Assembly: GCA_036172095.1 (NCBI GenBank)
Contig: JAVHSH010000024.1
Location: 1 to 64,000, forward strand
DNA length: 64,000 nt
Source: JAKBEU01 sp036172095
GTDB lineage: Bacteria; Patescibacteriota; Microgenomatia; UBA1406; GWC2-37-13
Direction of reading: 5' to 3'
Of the stretch, positions 27,831 through 35,760 are shown piece after piece (position 1 is the stretch's first letter; each line of letters opens with the position of its first letter). The position numbers and the translations under genes are program-made. The notes under the pieces are model-generated. The model had not been told where the DNA came from. It saw nothing but the letters and a program-made list of their open reading frames with translations, and searched no databases.

Positions 27831-29078
27831 TTACTTTTTTATTTTTGCAACAATTCTTCCGATGGCTGTTTCGAATGCTGCTTGTTTGAGGCTAGTTTTT
27901 CGTTTTTTATACGTCTGCCAAATTTCTTCAAATGCATCGTGCATCATTGAGTGCAATTTCTTATTTACCTTTTCCTCAGACCATGTCTGACCTTTCATAT
28001 TCTGATACCACTCAAGATAGGAGACAGCAACGCCGCCGCTATTTGCGAGCACATCTGGGACGATGAGGACTCCTTTTTTTGTTAGATAATCGTAAGCTTC
28101 TTCACTGATAGGGCCATTGGCCATTTCTATGATTATTTTTGCCTGTATCTTGCTCATATTATCCTTATTGATGACGTTCTCCAATGCAGCTGGGACTAAT
28201 ATATCGACAGGAAGTTCGAGAAGCTCTTCATTTGTCAATTTTTTTCCTTCCCCCAAGTTTCCTTTTTCTTTCTTAGTGTTTAATATCTTCACCACATCAA
28301 GACTTGTTTGCATATCTGTACTTGCCACACCACCTTTAGAATCAGAGACGGCAACTACATGCATCCCCTGTTCTATCGCGATCTTCGCATAATAATAACC
28401 GACATTCCCGAATCCCTGGACCGCGACTTTCATTTCTGATGGATTTTTCTTGAGTTTCGCAAGAAGTGACTCCGTCACCGCAACGCCACCGCGTCCTGTC
28501 GCTTCTGTTCTTCCCAATGTTCCACCCTCTTTTATCATTTTTCCGGTAAATGTCGCGCGAAGTTGCGATTTTTTGAATTTTGATTTGAAGCTTGAATTTT
28601 TGACATATTCATCCGTCATCCATTTCATAATCTGTCCATTTGTGTTGACATCTGGCGCTGGGACATCGACCTCAGGTCCGATGATGGGGGAGATTGCCCG
28701 GGCAAACGCCTTTGAAAGCCGCTCAAGTTCTCCTATTGATACTTCCTTAGGGTTAAAAATTATCCCTCCTTTACTCCCTCCATAGGGAAGGCCGGCAACA
28801 GCACATTTGATTGACATGAGTGTTGCAAGAGCCTGAACTTCATCTCTACATACATTTTGATGGAATCGGACCCCGCCTTTATAAGGTCCACAATTATTGT
28901 TGTGTTGTATTCGGAATGCAGAAAATAACCGTTTCTTCCCATTATCCATCTTGACTTCAAGCGTAAACTCATGAATCGCATTCGGTTCTACTAAACGATT
29001 AATGACTTCCTGAGAAAGCCCCATTGACTTTCCTGTTTTAATAACTGTGTTTTGAGCTGTCTGTAACATGTCGTTCAT
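27831..29078 (-). CDS. gdhA: Glutamate dehydrogenase (Glu/Leu/Phe/Val dehydrogenase family)
   Basis: 415 aa, the usual length. It interconverts glutamate with 2-oxoglutarate and ammonia using NAD(P). The dimerisation-domain substrate motif GPYKGGVRFH (about 64-73), the conserved lysine K91, the catalytic lysine K103 in LPYGGSKGG and D143 in PAPDVNT are all present. The Rossmann domain carries VQGFGNVGYYYA. Cofactor preference cannot be read with certainty. An AAGGA Shine-Dalgarno lies 7 nt before the ATG, which is unusual among genes here. It sits 39 bp downstream of trxB. Confidence 0.95.
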   Translation of the reverse strand: MNDMLQTAQNTVIKTGKSMGLSQEVINRLVEPNAIHEFTLEVKMDNGKKRLFSAFRIQHNNNCGPYKGGVRFHQNVCRDEVQALATLMSIKCAVAGLPYGGSKGGIIFNPKEVSIGELERLSKAFARAISPIIGPEVDVPAPDVNTNGQIMKWMTDEYVKNSSFKSKFKKSQLRATFTGKMIKEGGTLGRTEATGRGGVAVTESLLAKLKKNPSEMKVAVQGFGNVGYYYAKIAIEQGMHVVAVSDSKGGVASTDMQTSLDVVKILNTKKEKGNLGEGKKLTNEELLELPVDILVPAALENVINKDNMSKIQAKIIIEMANGPISEEAYDYLTKKGVLIVPDVLANSGGVAVSYLEWYQNMKGQTWSEEKVNKKLHSMMHDAFEEIWQTYKKRKTSLKQAAFETAIGRIVAKIKK

Positions 29079-29117
29079 AAATATATCCTTAAATAATTGA
29101 TAATACTTATAACCAAA

Positions 29118-30152
29118 TTAATTATTTTCCAGCCACCGTTCTGCATCGAGCGCTGCCTGTACTCCCATTCCCGCTGCCGTTGATGCTTGTTTGTATACGT
29201 GATCTACGCAATCCCCGGCACCAAAAACACCACTAGCAGAAGTTTGCGTCCCATATGTTGTGTCAAACTTCTGAATTTTTAATTTTAAATTTTTAATTTT
29301 TAATGCGTTTTCTTCATCTATGTTTGATTTCAAATTTAAAATTTCAAATTTTAAATTCTCAAGTGCGATTGTATTCACAGTCATCACATATCCTTTTTCA
29401 TCAAGCTCGATTAGCTCCTTGAATAAATCTGTGTCTGGTCTATGACCGATTGCCACAAATACTCCACTCACTTCTATTGTTTTTTCCCCTTCTGGTACTT
29501 TCAACTTTAAACTCTCAACTTTCAACTGTCCCACAACTTCAAGCACCTGCGCGTTCCATATCACTTCAATCTTTTCATGTCCTAGTACTCTTTTTTGCAT
29601 GATTTTTGAAGCCTTAAATTCTGCACGTCTGTGGATAACATATACTTTCGAAGCAAACTTAGTAAGAGTCAAGGCTTCTTCCAACGCGCTATCTCCGCCA
29701 CCAATAATCGCTACAACCTTATTCTTAAAGAAGAATCCATCACATGTCGCACACGCAGAAACCCCCTTTCCTCGAAGTCGTGTTTCGCTTGGCAATCCCA
29801 TCCATAATGCTTTTGCGCCTGTCGCGATAATCAAAGCTTTTGATACGTATGTTTTTCCACTTGCCGATTCAGCAGATTTCAACTGATCTGAACCGATTTT
29901 AACTGATTTTACATTTTCGTCTATGATTGTTGTGCCAAACTTTATGGCTTGTTTTCGCATGGTCTCGATAAGATTGGGGCCGAGTATAGCATCCTGCCCG
30001 GGGAAGTTCTCGACATCGGTCGTCAGCATCAACTGTCCTCCAGGAGGAGAGCCAGCGAATAAAAGTGGTTTTAAACCCGCTCTTGCTAAATAGAGAGCAC
30101 CTGAAAGACCTGCTGCTCCACCACCGATTATAATGACATTCTGTGTATCCAT
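29118..30152 (-). CDS. trxB: Thioredoxin reductase
   Basis: 344 aa, about 30 longer than typical. FAD-binding GGGAAGLSGALYLARAGL lies at about 10-27, the redox-active CATC (C134, C137), an NAD(P)H-binding GGGDSALEEA motif and the C-terminal GAGDCVD FAD motif. It transfers NADPH electrons to thioredoxin. The excess length comes from low-complexity stretches coded by minisatellites: decamers at 29875-29914 (residues about 80-93), heptamers at 29497-29531 (about 207-219) and 29274-29362 (about 264-293, Lys/Asn/Leu rich). All are in frame and lie between conserved motifs, so the enzyme is probably active. Confidence 0.95.
   Translation of the reverse strand: MDTQNVIIIGGGAAGLSGALYLARAGLKPLLFAGSPPGGQLMLTTDVENFPGQDAILGPNLIETMRKQAIKFGTTIIDENVKSVKIGSDQLKSAESASGKTYVSKALIIATGAKALWMGLPSETRLRGKGVSACATCDGFFFKNKVVAIIGGGDSALEEALTLTKFASKVYVIHRRAEFKASKIMQKRVLGHEKIEVIWNAQVLEVVGQLKVESLKLKVPEGEKTIEVSGVFVAIGHRPDTDLFKELIELDEKGYVMTVNTIALENLKFEILNLKSNIDEENALKIKNLKLKIQKFDTTYGTQTSASGVFGAGDCVDHVYKQASTAAGMGVQAALDAERWLENN
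29274..29362. repeat. Heptanucleotide arrays inside trxB
   Basis: Four units of the AATTTTT type at 29274-29301 and five of the TTTCAAA type at 29328-29362. They are read in frame as a Lys/Asn/Leu/Ile-rich insertion near the C-terminus of thioredoxin reductase. Confidence 0.75.
29497..29531. repeat. Heptanucleotide array inside trxB (ACTTTCA type)
   Basis: Five consecutive 7-nt units: ACTTTCA, ACTTTAA, ACTCTCA, ACTTTCA, ACTGTCC. They are coded in frame in trxB. The same unit type recurs at 63649-63669. Confidence 0.75.
29875..29914. repeat. Decanucleotide array inside trxB
   Basis: Four 10-nt units (GATTTCAACT, GATCTGAACC, GATTTTAACT, GATTTTACAT). The same family, in opposite orientation, occurs at 33814-33863. 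Confidence 0.7.
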
Positions 30153-30180
30153 TTTCGAAATTTGAAAACTAATAATCAGG

Positions 30181-30282
30181 CAAATATTGAAACAAATAGA
30201 AATACAAATTTACCCCAATTTGATCTATTTGACTTCCTATTTGTATTTTTTATTTGCTCTAATATTTGCATTAATATTTGGG
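30181..30282. repeat. Inverted dodecamer arrays between csoR-like gene and trxB
   Basis: Units beginning CAAATA at 12-nt steps (30181, 30193, 30205) face units beginning TATTTG at 12-13-nt steps (30238, 30251, 30263, 30275). The two arrays are complementary and could fold into a long A/U hairpin in the intercistronic mRNA. Confidence 0.6.
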
Positions 30283-30289
30283 TTGCATA

Positions 30290-30517
30290 TTACAGATTAA
30301 TGGCCCGTTCAATCATCTCACTAACTCTGCTCACATCCTTGTGAGGCAAAAATTCACAGATATTCGATACAACAATCTCTTTTGAAAGACCGTCAATCGC
30401 CTTCTTCACGGCTGATACCTGCTGAAGAACATCACCACACTCCCGTTTTGATTCAACCATCTTTTGTATCCCCTTCAACTGCCCGATGATTCTGCTGATG
30501 CGTTGTGAAAGTTCCAT
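30290..30517 (-). CDS. CsoR/FrmR-family (DUF156) transcriptional repressor
   Basis: 75 aa from the ATG at 30517; an upstream TTG at 30532 is possible. The all-helical family signature is clear: RISRIIGQLKGIQKMVESKREC, then DVLQQVSAVKKAI. Members repress transcription and respond to Cu(I), Ni, formaldehyde or sulfane sulfur through a Cys at this position (C27) and a second ligand about 25-29 residues later. Here +25 is N52 and +29 is F56, whereas C54 and H59 lie nearby, so the effector cannot be assigned. A candidate operator overlaps its own promoter. trxB follows on the same strand, hinting at a redox or sulfur signal. Confidence 0.88.
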   Translation of the reverse strand: MELSQRISRIIGQLKGIQKMVESKRECGDVLQQVSAVKKAIDGLSKEIVVSNICEFLPHKDVSRVSEMIERAINL

Positions 30518-30573
30518 AGAACAAAAATACAACTTATAAAATCAAATTCAAGTACTAAATTCAAATTCATCCA

Positions 30574-30622
30574 ATACTCCCTACTAGTACCTAGTATATA
30601 TCTCCAAAAAAGTGAATGTCAA
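30574..30622 (-). promoter_or_regulatory. Promoter plus palindromic operator of the CsoR-like repressor
   Basis: Minus-strand TTGACA (30617-30622) with TATACT (30593-30598, 18-nt spacer) or TATATA (30595-30600, 16-nt spacer). A 24-bp dyad covers 30574-30597: outer arms ATACT and AGTAT, and a TACTAGTA centre on the same axis. It overlaps the -10 box and the predicted transcription start, the expected place for autorepression. Operator identity is inferred. Confidence 0.65.
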
Positions 30623-30734
30623 GGGATAAATACTAATTTTGATTCTATACTTTTACCTCTCAACTCAGCACGTCGTATATTGTATTAATTCCCGCAACAC
30701 ATACTTTTCCCCAAGTTATACACATTGAATTGAA

Positions 30735-31322
30735 TTATGAAAGTATCTCTTTTACCACTATCCATACCGTTTGTATAAGGACTGTGATGTTCTGGAAGGG
30801 AGAATTGTGCCTAACAAACTCACAGTCAAGTTCCATCCATTTTTTGAATGAAAGATTGTGCGATCCTTGTACTACCCATGATGAGGTCATGCCAGGAAGC
30901 ACGGAAAAGCGCAATTGATACTTCTTGGGGACCAATTGAGCCTCTTTTTTGGGCAGTGGCCGTGGTCCGACAAAAGACATTTCCCCCCGAAGGATGTTGA
31001 AAAGCTGCGGAAGCTCATCAAGAGCGCTGTGAGAGAGAAAGGTGCCAATATACGTATAGCGAGGGTCGTTGCGGATCTTGAAAACAGGGCCATCAGCTTC
31101 ATTCTGTTTTCTGAACTTGGCCTGCAGCTTGTCCGCTCCCTCTATCATGGTACGTATTTTATAGATCAAAAACGGCTTTTTGTCTTTTCCCAGTCGTTCC
31201 TGTTTATAGAGGAATGGGCCACGCGAGGTAACGCGTACTAATATATACAATATACAGATGAGGGGAAGGAAAACGATGATAAGTAAACCCGCAAACAGCT
31301 GTTCAAAGGCACGATATACCAT
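30735..31322 (-). CDS. Bacterial sugar transferase (undecaprenyl-phosphate glycosylphosphotransferase)
   Basis: 195 aa, the size of a core PF02397 enzyme. A single N-terminal membrane helix (about 9-30) precedes the catalytic domain with its conserved blocks: SRGPFLYKQERLG, FLIYKIRTM, LSHSALDELPQLFNIL, GEMSFVGPRP and LPGMTSSWVVQG. It transfers a sugar-1-phosphate from a nucleotide sugar to undecaprenyl phosphate on the cytoplasmic face, starting surface glycan synthesis. It may work with the ligase-like proteins in this window. TATACT (31330-31335, minus strand) lies 7 nt before the ATG, within the 19-bp gap after rho. Confidence 0.93.
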   Translation of the reverse strand: MVYRAFEQLFAGLLIIVFLPLICILYILVRVTSRGPFLYKQERLGKDKKPFLIYKIRTMIEGADKLQAKFRKQNEADGPVFKIRNDPRYTYIGTFLSHSALDELPQLFNILRGEMSFVGPRPLPKKEAQLVPKKYQLRFSVLPGMTSSWVVQGSHNLSFKKWMELDCEFVRHNSPFQNITVLIQTVWIVVKEILS

Positions 31323-31341
31323 GGTGGATAGTATACATTAA

Positions 31342-32691
31342 TTACCCTTTCAAGCTGTTAAGGAACTCTTCGTTTGTCTTTACCTTCGTTAACTTGTCGA
31401 TCATTGCCGTCAAACGTTCTTCTGGGGTCAGAAGCGATAACATGCGTCTAAGCGTTGTTATCTTCTTTAACTGATCTGCACTAAACAAAAGCTCTTCATG
31501 ACGAGTCCCTGACTTTTCGATATCAAGTGCTGGATAGAGACGTTTGTCTGCAAATCCACGGTCAAGATGCACTTCCATGTTTCCCGTTCCCTTGAACTCC
31601 TCATAGATAAGATCATCCATACGTGACTCTGTCTTGATAAGTGCTGTCCCAATAATGGTCAAGCTTCCACCTTCTTCACAGTTTCGTGCAGCACCCAAAA
31701 ACTTTTTTGCTGGATATAATGCTGAGGGATCAAATCCTCCAGACATACTGCGACCTGTTCCTTTTCCGTTCTGTCCGACAGCCATGTTCAAGGCACGAGC
31801 AAGACGGGTGATGGAATCAAGCAATATGACGACATGATGTCCCATTTCGACCAAGCGGCGCGCTCTGTCGAGAGCTAAATGAGCGACTTTAACTTGTTGT
31901 CGAGGTGACTCATCAAAATTTGATGCTGCAACCTCACCTTTAAGGGATCTTTTGATTTCGGTGACTTCCTCAGGTCGTTCTCCGATAAGAATGGCCATGA
32001 GTGTTGCGTCTGGATGATTGAGTGTTATGGCTTCAGCAACTTCCTTTAGGAATGTTGTCTTCCCAGCTTTTGGCTGAGAAACGATAAGGGCTCGCTGTCC
32101 AAATCCAATTGGCGAAATCAAATCAACGATACGTGTAGACAAGATGTCTGGTCTCGTTTCAAGTCTTATCTGTTTATCAGGATGGATGGATGTCAGCTTG
32201 TCAAACTCTTTTCGAGTTCTACTTTGTTCTTCTGTGATTTCGACTCCATTGATTTTCTTTATCAAAAGAAGCGAGTGGAATCGCTCTCCTTCCTTTGCAG
32301 GACGAGCTAATCCTTCAACCTCATCTCCTTTTCGAAGCCAAAAGCGTCGAATCTGGGATGTCGACACATAAATATCATTGTCTGGATTTATGACATAATC
32401 TTTTCGTAAGAATCCATATCCTCCGAAAGTGACATCAAGAATCCCTTTTGCAGGATAGCTCATCTTGAGATCTTCTCTCAATCTGTCTTCTAGGGGTGCC
32501 CCTTTTTGAGCTGGGGCAGTTTTTGCAACTGGTTGTGGTTCCTGTTGAGGAGGGAGATCATATCCTGAATCTGCGGTCATAATCGGCTTTGATTCAAGTT
32601 GATCAAGCATCTTTGAAACATCAAGTGTTTCTGATTGATCCTGTGAAGAAACAGGTGCTTTTGAGGCAGGTTTTGAACGTTTTGTAAACAT
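31342..32691 (-). CDS. rho: Transcription termination factor Rho
   Basis: 449 aa. An extended low-complexity N-terminus (about 1-70) precedes the OB-fold RNA-binding domain (GILDVTFGGYGFLRK, FWLRKGDEVEG) and the RecA-like ATPase. Walker A is GQRALIVSQPKAGKT (about 198-212), Walker B is VVILLDSITRLARA (about 281-294), and LIGERPEEVTE and the secondary-channel loop SALYPAKKFLGAARN are present. The hexamer translocates along RNA and ends transcription. The start codon is preceded by about 270 nt of leader if transcription begins at the promoter at 32968-32995, with a structured element inside. Confidence 0.97.
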   Translation of the reverse strand: MFTKRSKPASKAPVSSQDQSETLDVSKMLDQLESKPIMTADSGYDLPPQQEPQPVAKTAPAQKGAPLEDRLREDLKMSYPAKGILDVTFGGYGFLRKDYVINPDNDIYVSTSQIRRFWLRKGDEVEGLARPAKEGERFHSLLLIKKINGVEITEEQSRTRKEFDKLTSIHPDKQIRLETRPDILSTRIVDLISPIGFGQRALIVSQPKAGKTTFLKEVAEAITLNHPDATLMAILIGERPEEVTEIKRSLKGEVAASNFDESPRQQVKVAHLALDRARRLVEMGHHVVILLDSITRLARALNMAVGQNGKGTGRSMSGGFDPSALYPAKKFLGAARNCEEGGSLTIIGTALIKTESRMDDLIYEEFKGTGNMEVHLDRGFADKRLYPALDIEKSGTRHEELLFSADQLKKITTLRRMLSLLTPEERLTAMIDKLTKVKTNEEFLNSLKG

Positions 32692-32769
32692 ATGAGAAGA
32701 GAGGGAAAAAATAATAAATTAATAAATAATAAAATCTACAATAATAGATAAATTGATTAAATACATGGG

Positions 32770-32961
32770 AAAAAAGCTACATGGAGCGATCCTCAAGGAC
32801 GGTTGTGCAGAAACTTTTTCTAGATATTGGTAAGGGTTGGGCCAGATCGAAAGCCGAGGCTTTCAATACTAAACCGTATTTCTGTCAATTGCTTGGCAAA
32901 TACCCTATAAAAAATTGTTCAGAAAAAGTTTTCAAATTGCCAATCCTATCGAAGAGGATCT
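32770..32961 (-). ncRNA. Structured RNA upstream of rho: leader attenuator or stand-alone small RNA
   Basis: From a strong minus-strand promoter the predicted transcript starts at about 32961 and begins with GATCCTC (32954-32960). This pairs perfectly with GAGGATC (32788-32794) at the far end. Inside, GAAAACTTTTTC pairs with GAAAAAGTTTC, AGGGT with ACCCT, and three local hairpins include a 6-bp stem with CGAG-type loop near 32850-32870. A T6 tract (32770-32775) follows. A short alternative hairpin (ATCCT with AGGAT at 32943-32959) competes with the closing stem. Size and closed-rod form would suit a 6S-like RNA, while position suits a rho leader. No known family was matched by sequence. Confidence 0.5.
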
Positions 32962-32967
32962 GATGAA

Positions 32968-32995
32968 AGTATAACACACCAACTGCGTTTGTCAA
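32968..32995 (-). promoter_or_regulatory. Strong sigma70-type promoter for the rho leader/ncRNA
   Basis: Perfect TTGACA (32990-32995), a 16-nt spacer and TATACT (32968-32973) on the minus strand. The predicted start at about 32960-32961 coincides with the first base of the closing stem of the RNA structure downstream. Confidence 0.75.
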
Positions 32996-33017
32996 ATCGG
33001 TACAGGTTTTTCTTTTG

Positions 33018-33023
33018 TATACT
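33018..33023 (+). promoter_or_regulatory. -10 element 6 nt before the first ABC permease gene
   Basis: TATACT at 33018-33023, preceded by TTTG and followed by six bases and the ATG at 33030. It predicts a leaderless transcript. It also argues for the ATG at 33030 rather than the TTG at 33015. Confidence 0.5.
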
Positions 33024-33029
33024 ATTCCC

Positions 33030-33815
33030 ATGCAACGCTACGTTCAGGTTTTCATCGTGACAGTAAAGGAATATTTTGCGTACCGACTCAACTTCGTCCT
33101 ATGGCGGTTGCGCATGGTCATTTCTTCCTTGATAACACTGTATTTATGGCTTGCGGTATTCGATATGAAAGCATCATTCGGCCAGTATTCAAAAGTTCAA
33201 ATGATTTCTTATCTACTCTATACGGGCCTTGTCATGACAATTGTCGCAAGTACTCGTATGACAAATCTCGCCTATGAAATCCAAAGCGGTGGAATAATGA
33301 ATCTCCTCTTAAAGCCTCTTTCTATTTTCGGCTATTACGGGGCAACAGATGCTGTTGATAAGGTAATGAACGGGTTTTTCGGGCTTCTGGAGTTTGGGCT
33401 CATCACCTATTTCCTTCACATAAAACTCGTCCCACCACAAGCCATTGGCATATTCTTTATCTTTTTCATCTGTGCAATCTGCATCTCTTTTTGTATCAAT
33501 CTGCTCCTTTCATTTATCGGATTCTGGACACCTGAAGTATGGGCTCCCCGTTTTTTGTTCATGATGGTCGTATTTTTTGTATCGGGGACATATTTCCCCC
33601 TTGATTTACTTCCTCCGGAAATCTATCGAATATTCCTTTTTACTCCCTTTCCCTACCTCTATTATCTTCCAGCAAAAACATTGATAAGTGGCGTTCAAAC
33701 GCCCTATGTTATCCAACAATTCGCATGTGCTATCGCCTGGTCAGGTATTCTTTTTTTCTGTACGAAGGCCGTTTGGAACAAGGGAATTAAGGAGTTTTCA
33801 TTTTGGGGACGTTAG
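33030..33815 (+). CDS. ABC-2 type exporter permease subunit 1
   Basis: 261 aa with six hydrophobic segments. It fits the uncharacterised ABC-2 permease family that occurs as a pair with a second permease and a dedicated ATPase (COG4587/COG3694/COG4586 type). Conserved features include an amphipathic N-terminus with YRLNFVLWRLRMV, YEIQSGGIMNLLLKPLS before the third segment, and a GTYFPLDLLPPEIYR loop. The partner permease and ATPase follow at 33999 and 34785. Substrate unknown. A 183-bp non-coding stretch filled with repeats separates it from the next gene. Confidence 0.87.
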   Translation: MQRYVQVFIVTVKEYFAYRLNFVLWRLRMVISSLITLYLWLAVFDMKASFGQYSKVQMISYLLYTGLVMTIVASTRMTNLAYEIQSGGIMNLLLKPLSIFGYYGATDAVDKVMNGFFGLLEFGLITYFLHIKLVPPQAIGIFFIFFICAICISFCINLLLSFIGFWTPEVWAPRFLFMMVVFFVSGTYFPLDLLPPEIYRIFLFTPFPYLYYLPAKTLISGVQTPYVIQQFACAIAWSGILFFCTKAVWNKGIKEFSFWGR

Positions 33816-33863
33816 TTAAAATCATCTGAGACCGGTTAAACTCGGTTGAAATCAGTCAAACAG
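33814..33863. repeat. Decanucleotide array after ABC permease 1
   Basis: Five 10-nt units starting over the stop codon: AGTTAAAATC, ATCTGAGACC, GGTTAAACTC, GGTTGAAATC, AGTCAAACAG. The reverse complements match the GATTTCAACT family in trxB (29875-29914). Confidence 0.7.
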
Positions 33864-33872
33864 AGATAGGAA

Positions 33873-33978
33873 CAGGTGGCACGAGTAAAGGGCACCCGAC
33901 AGCACGCAGAAAAGTGACGCCAGCAGGCTTGGCAGCTTTTTGAGCACTGACGGGGGAAATTGCGAGTGACAGAATCTG
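33873..33978. repeat. Palindromic interspersed element, copy A
   Basis: Starts CAGGTGGCAC and ends GTGACAGAATCTG, as do the copies at 57006-57113 and (more diverged) 42201-42299 and 41471-41573. It shares GCCAGCAGGC and GCTTTTTG with the 57 kb copy. GGGCACCC and AAAAG/CTTTT stems can form. It lies between the two permease genes of the ABC operon. Confidence 0.75.
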
Positions 33979-33998
33979 GAGTACCAACTTAAAAATAT

Positions 33999-34778
33999 AT
34001 GAAACATAGTTTTAACATTTTTTTGCTTTTTGCAAAAAATAGCATGCGGACGACTACACAGGGCCGTTTGGGCGTTGTAGTCTTCACGATTGGCAAGATA
34101 ATCCGTTTTGCTTTTCTCTTTACTCTCCTATCTTTCATCTTCTCAAAAACACGTGTCCTTAAGGGGTATTCCATCCAACAGGCAGCTTTGTTTTACATGA
34201 TCTTTAATCTTATCGATACCATTTCCCAAATTTTGTTCCGTGAGGTGTACCGCTTCAGGTCACTTGTCGTGAATGGATCACTTGACACAATTTTATTGAA
34301 GCCCTATCACCCCTTTCTCCGCATATTGGTCGGAGGAGTGGATATTCTTGACGTAATTCTCCTTGTCCCCTATATCGCAATTACTATTATCATCGCCTCA
34401 GGAATCGTTCCGATCGGTCACAATATCTTCCTCTTTTTTGTTTTGTTGATAAATGCAATATGGATAGCAACTTCATTTCATATTCTGGTTCTTGCACTGG
34501 GAATTTTAACAACTGAGGTTGACCATACTATTCTCATTTATCGCGATTTAACAAGCCTTGGTCGCTTTCCGATGGCAATATATCAAGAACCCATCCGAAC
34601 CATCTTCACATTCATAATCCCAATAGGGATTATGACTTCATTCCCTTCCCAAGCACTACTGGGAATGCTGTCCTGGGATAAATTTCTGATTTCGTTTATA
34701 CTATCTTCGATATTGTTTATTGTTGCTATGACGACGTGGAATTTCGCTTTAAAGCAATATCAAAGCTGGGGAGGGTAA
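33999..34778 (+). CDS. ABC-2 type exporter permease subunit 2
   Basis: 259 aa with six hydrophobic segments, homologous in layout to subunit 1 (FLLFAKNSMRTTTQGRLGVV, YRFRSLVVNGSLDTILLKP, LGILTTEVDHTILIYRD). The motif NGSLDTILLKPYHP corresponds to GGIMNLLLKPLS of its partner, which supports a heterodimeric pore. Its stop is 6 nt upstream of the ATPase start, with a GGAGG sequence in its last codons serving the ATPase. Confidence 0.87.
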   Translation: MKHSFNIFLLFAKNSMRTTTQGRLGVVVFTIGKIIRFAFLFTLLSFIFSKTRVLKGYSIQQAALFYMIFNLIDTISQILFREVYRFRSLVVNGSLDTILLKPYHPFLRILVGGVDILDVILLVPYIAITIIIASGIVPIGHNIFLFFVLLINAIWIATSFHILVLALGILTTEVDHTILIYRDLTSLGRFPMAIYQEPIRTIFTFIIPIGIMTSFPSQALLGMLSWDKFLISFILSSILFIVAMTTWNFALKQYQSWGG

Positions 34779-34784
34779 CAAACT

Positions 34785-35753
34785 ATGATTACAGTCAAAA
34801 ACATAACAAAAGTCTATAAATCCCATATCCGACAAAATAATCTGTTTAAGGATATGTTTTTCCGCCAATTTAAAGAACAAACAGCTGTTAAAAATGTTTC
34901 CTTTTCTATTGGACCAAATGAATTAGTGGGTTTTATCGGACCAAACGGAGCTGGAAAAACAACGACTCTCAAAATGCTTGCAGGCATTCTGTATCCAAGC
35001 TCAGGTTCCCTTTCCGTCCTCAATCAAAACCCTTTTGAAAAGAAACGGGGATTCTTAAAACAGATCGCTTTCATTATGGGGCAACGCAACCAGCTCATCT
35101 GGGACTTGCCCGCGCTCGATACCTTCGATTTGCAACGAGCTATATACGAAATTGATGAGCTAAAATACAAAAAAACACGTAGCCACCTTCTCGCAATCCT
35201 TCAGTGTGAGTCTCTCATGAATAAACCGGTGAAAACTCTCTCACTTGGCGAACGAATGAAAATGGAGTTTATCGCAGGACTTTTGCACACTCCAAAACTC
35301 GTCTTTTTGGATGAACCGACAATCGGGTTGGATATTTTTTCTCAAGAAGCAATCCGTGAATTCATCAAAGAATATCAGGAAACATACAAGTCAACCGTTA
35401 TCCTGACAAGTCATTATCTTGAAGATGTAAAAAAGCTTGCTAAACGACTCATAATCATCCATAAAGGAACGATTATGTATGATGGTTCCCTTAAGAATAT
35501 TATTGAACAATATTCAACGGAAAAACGGATAAAAATAAAGCTGAATGAAACCGTTTCTGAAGCAAAAATAAAGACAATAGGAAATCCACTGATGTATATC
35601 TATCCTCAACTTATATTTTCAGTAAAAAGGTCTGAACTACCTGAAAAAATCAAGCAAATTTCGCAATCCCTTCCCTTTTCGGACTTGACCGTCGAAGATG
35701 CAAGTATTGAGGAAGTGATAAAAACATTCTTTAGTGAAAATAAAAAAAAATAG
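34785..35753 (+). CDS. ABC-2 type exporter ATP-binding subunit
   Basis: 322 aa. Walker A GPNGAGKT (52-59), a Q-loop region (IMGQRNQLIW), the signature LSLGERMKMEF, Walker B LVFLDEPTIGLD and the H-loop SHYLED are all intact. The about 80-residue C-terminal extension (after about 235) is the regulatory type seen in COG4586 ATPases. It powers the two permeases encoded just upstream. Cargo is unknown; related systems are annotated as multidrug or polysaccharide-related exporters without firm evidence. A Shine-Dalgarno-like GGAGG lies 10-11 nt before the ATG. Confidence 0.95.
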   Translation: MITVKNITKVYKSHIRQNNLFKDMFFRQFKEQTAVKNVSFSIGPNELVGFIGPNGAGKTTTLKMLAGILYPSSGSLSVLNQNPFEKKRGFLKQIAFIMGQRNQLIWDLPALDTFDLQRAIYEIDELKYKKTRSHLLAILQCESLMNKPVKTLSLGERMKMEFIAGLLHTPKLVFLDEPTIGLDIFSQEAIREFIKEYQETYKSTVILTSHYLEDVKKLAKRLIIIHKGTIMYDGSLKNIIEQYSTEKRIKIKLNETVSEAKIKTIGNPLMYIYPQLIFSVKRSELPEKIKQISQSLPFSDLTVEDASIEEVIKTFFSENKKK

Positions 35754-35760
35754 GAAAGAA

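Noticed and set aside
30162..30344. Small plus-strand ORF between trxB and the CsoR-like gene
   Set aside because: It is created by the CAAATA/TATTTG dodecamer arrays, is low complexity and lies opposite the repressor gene end.
33868..33990. T-box-like AGGTGGCAC in the palindromic elements
   Set aside because: The T-box motif belongs near the 3' end of a leader just before a terminator; here it is at the 5' end of the element, occurs inside a coding region and intergenically, and the rest of the T-box architecture is missing.
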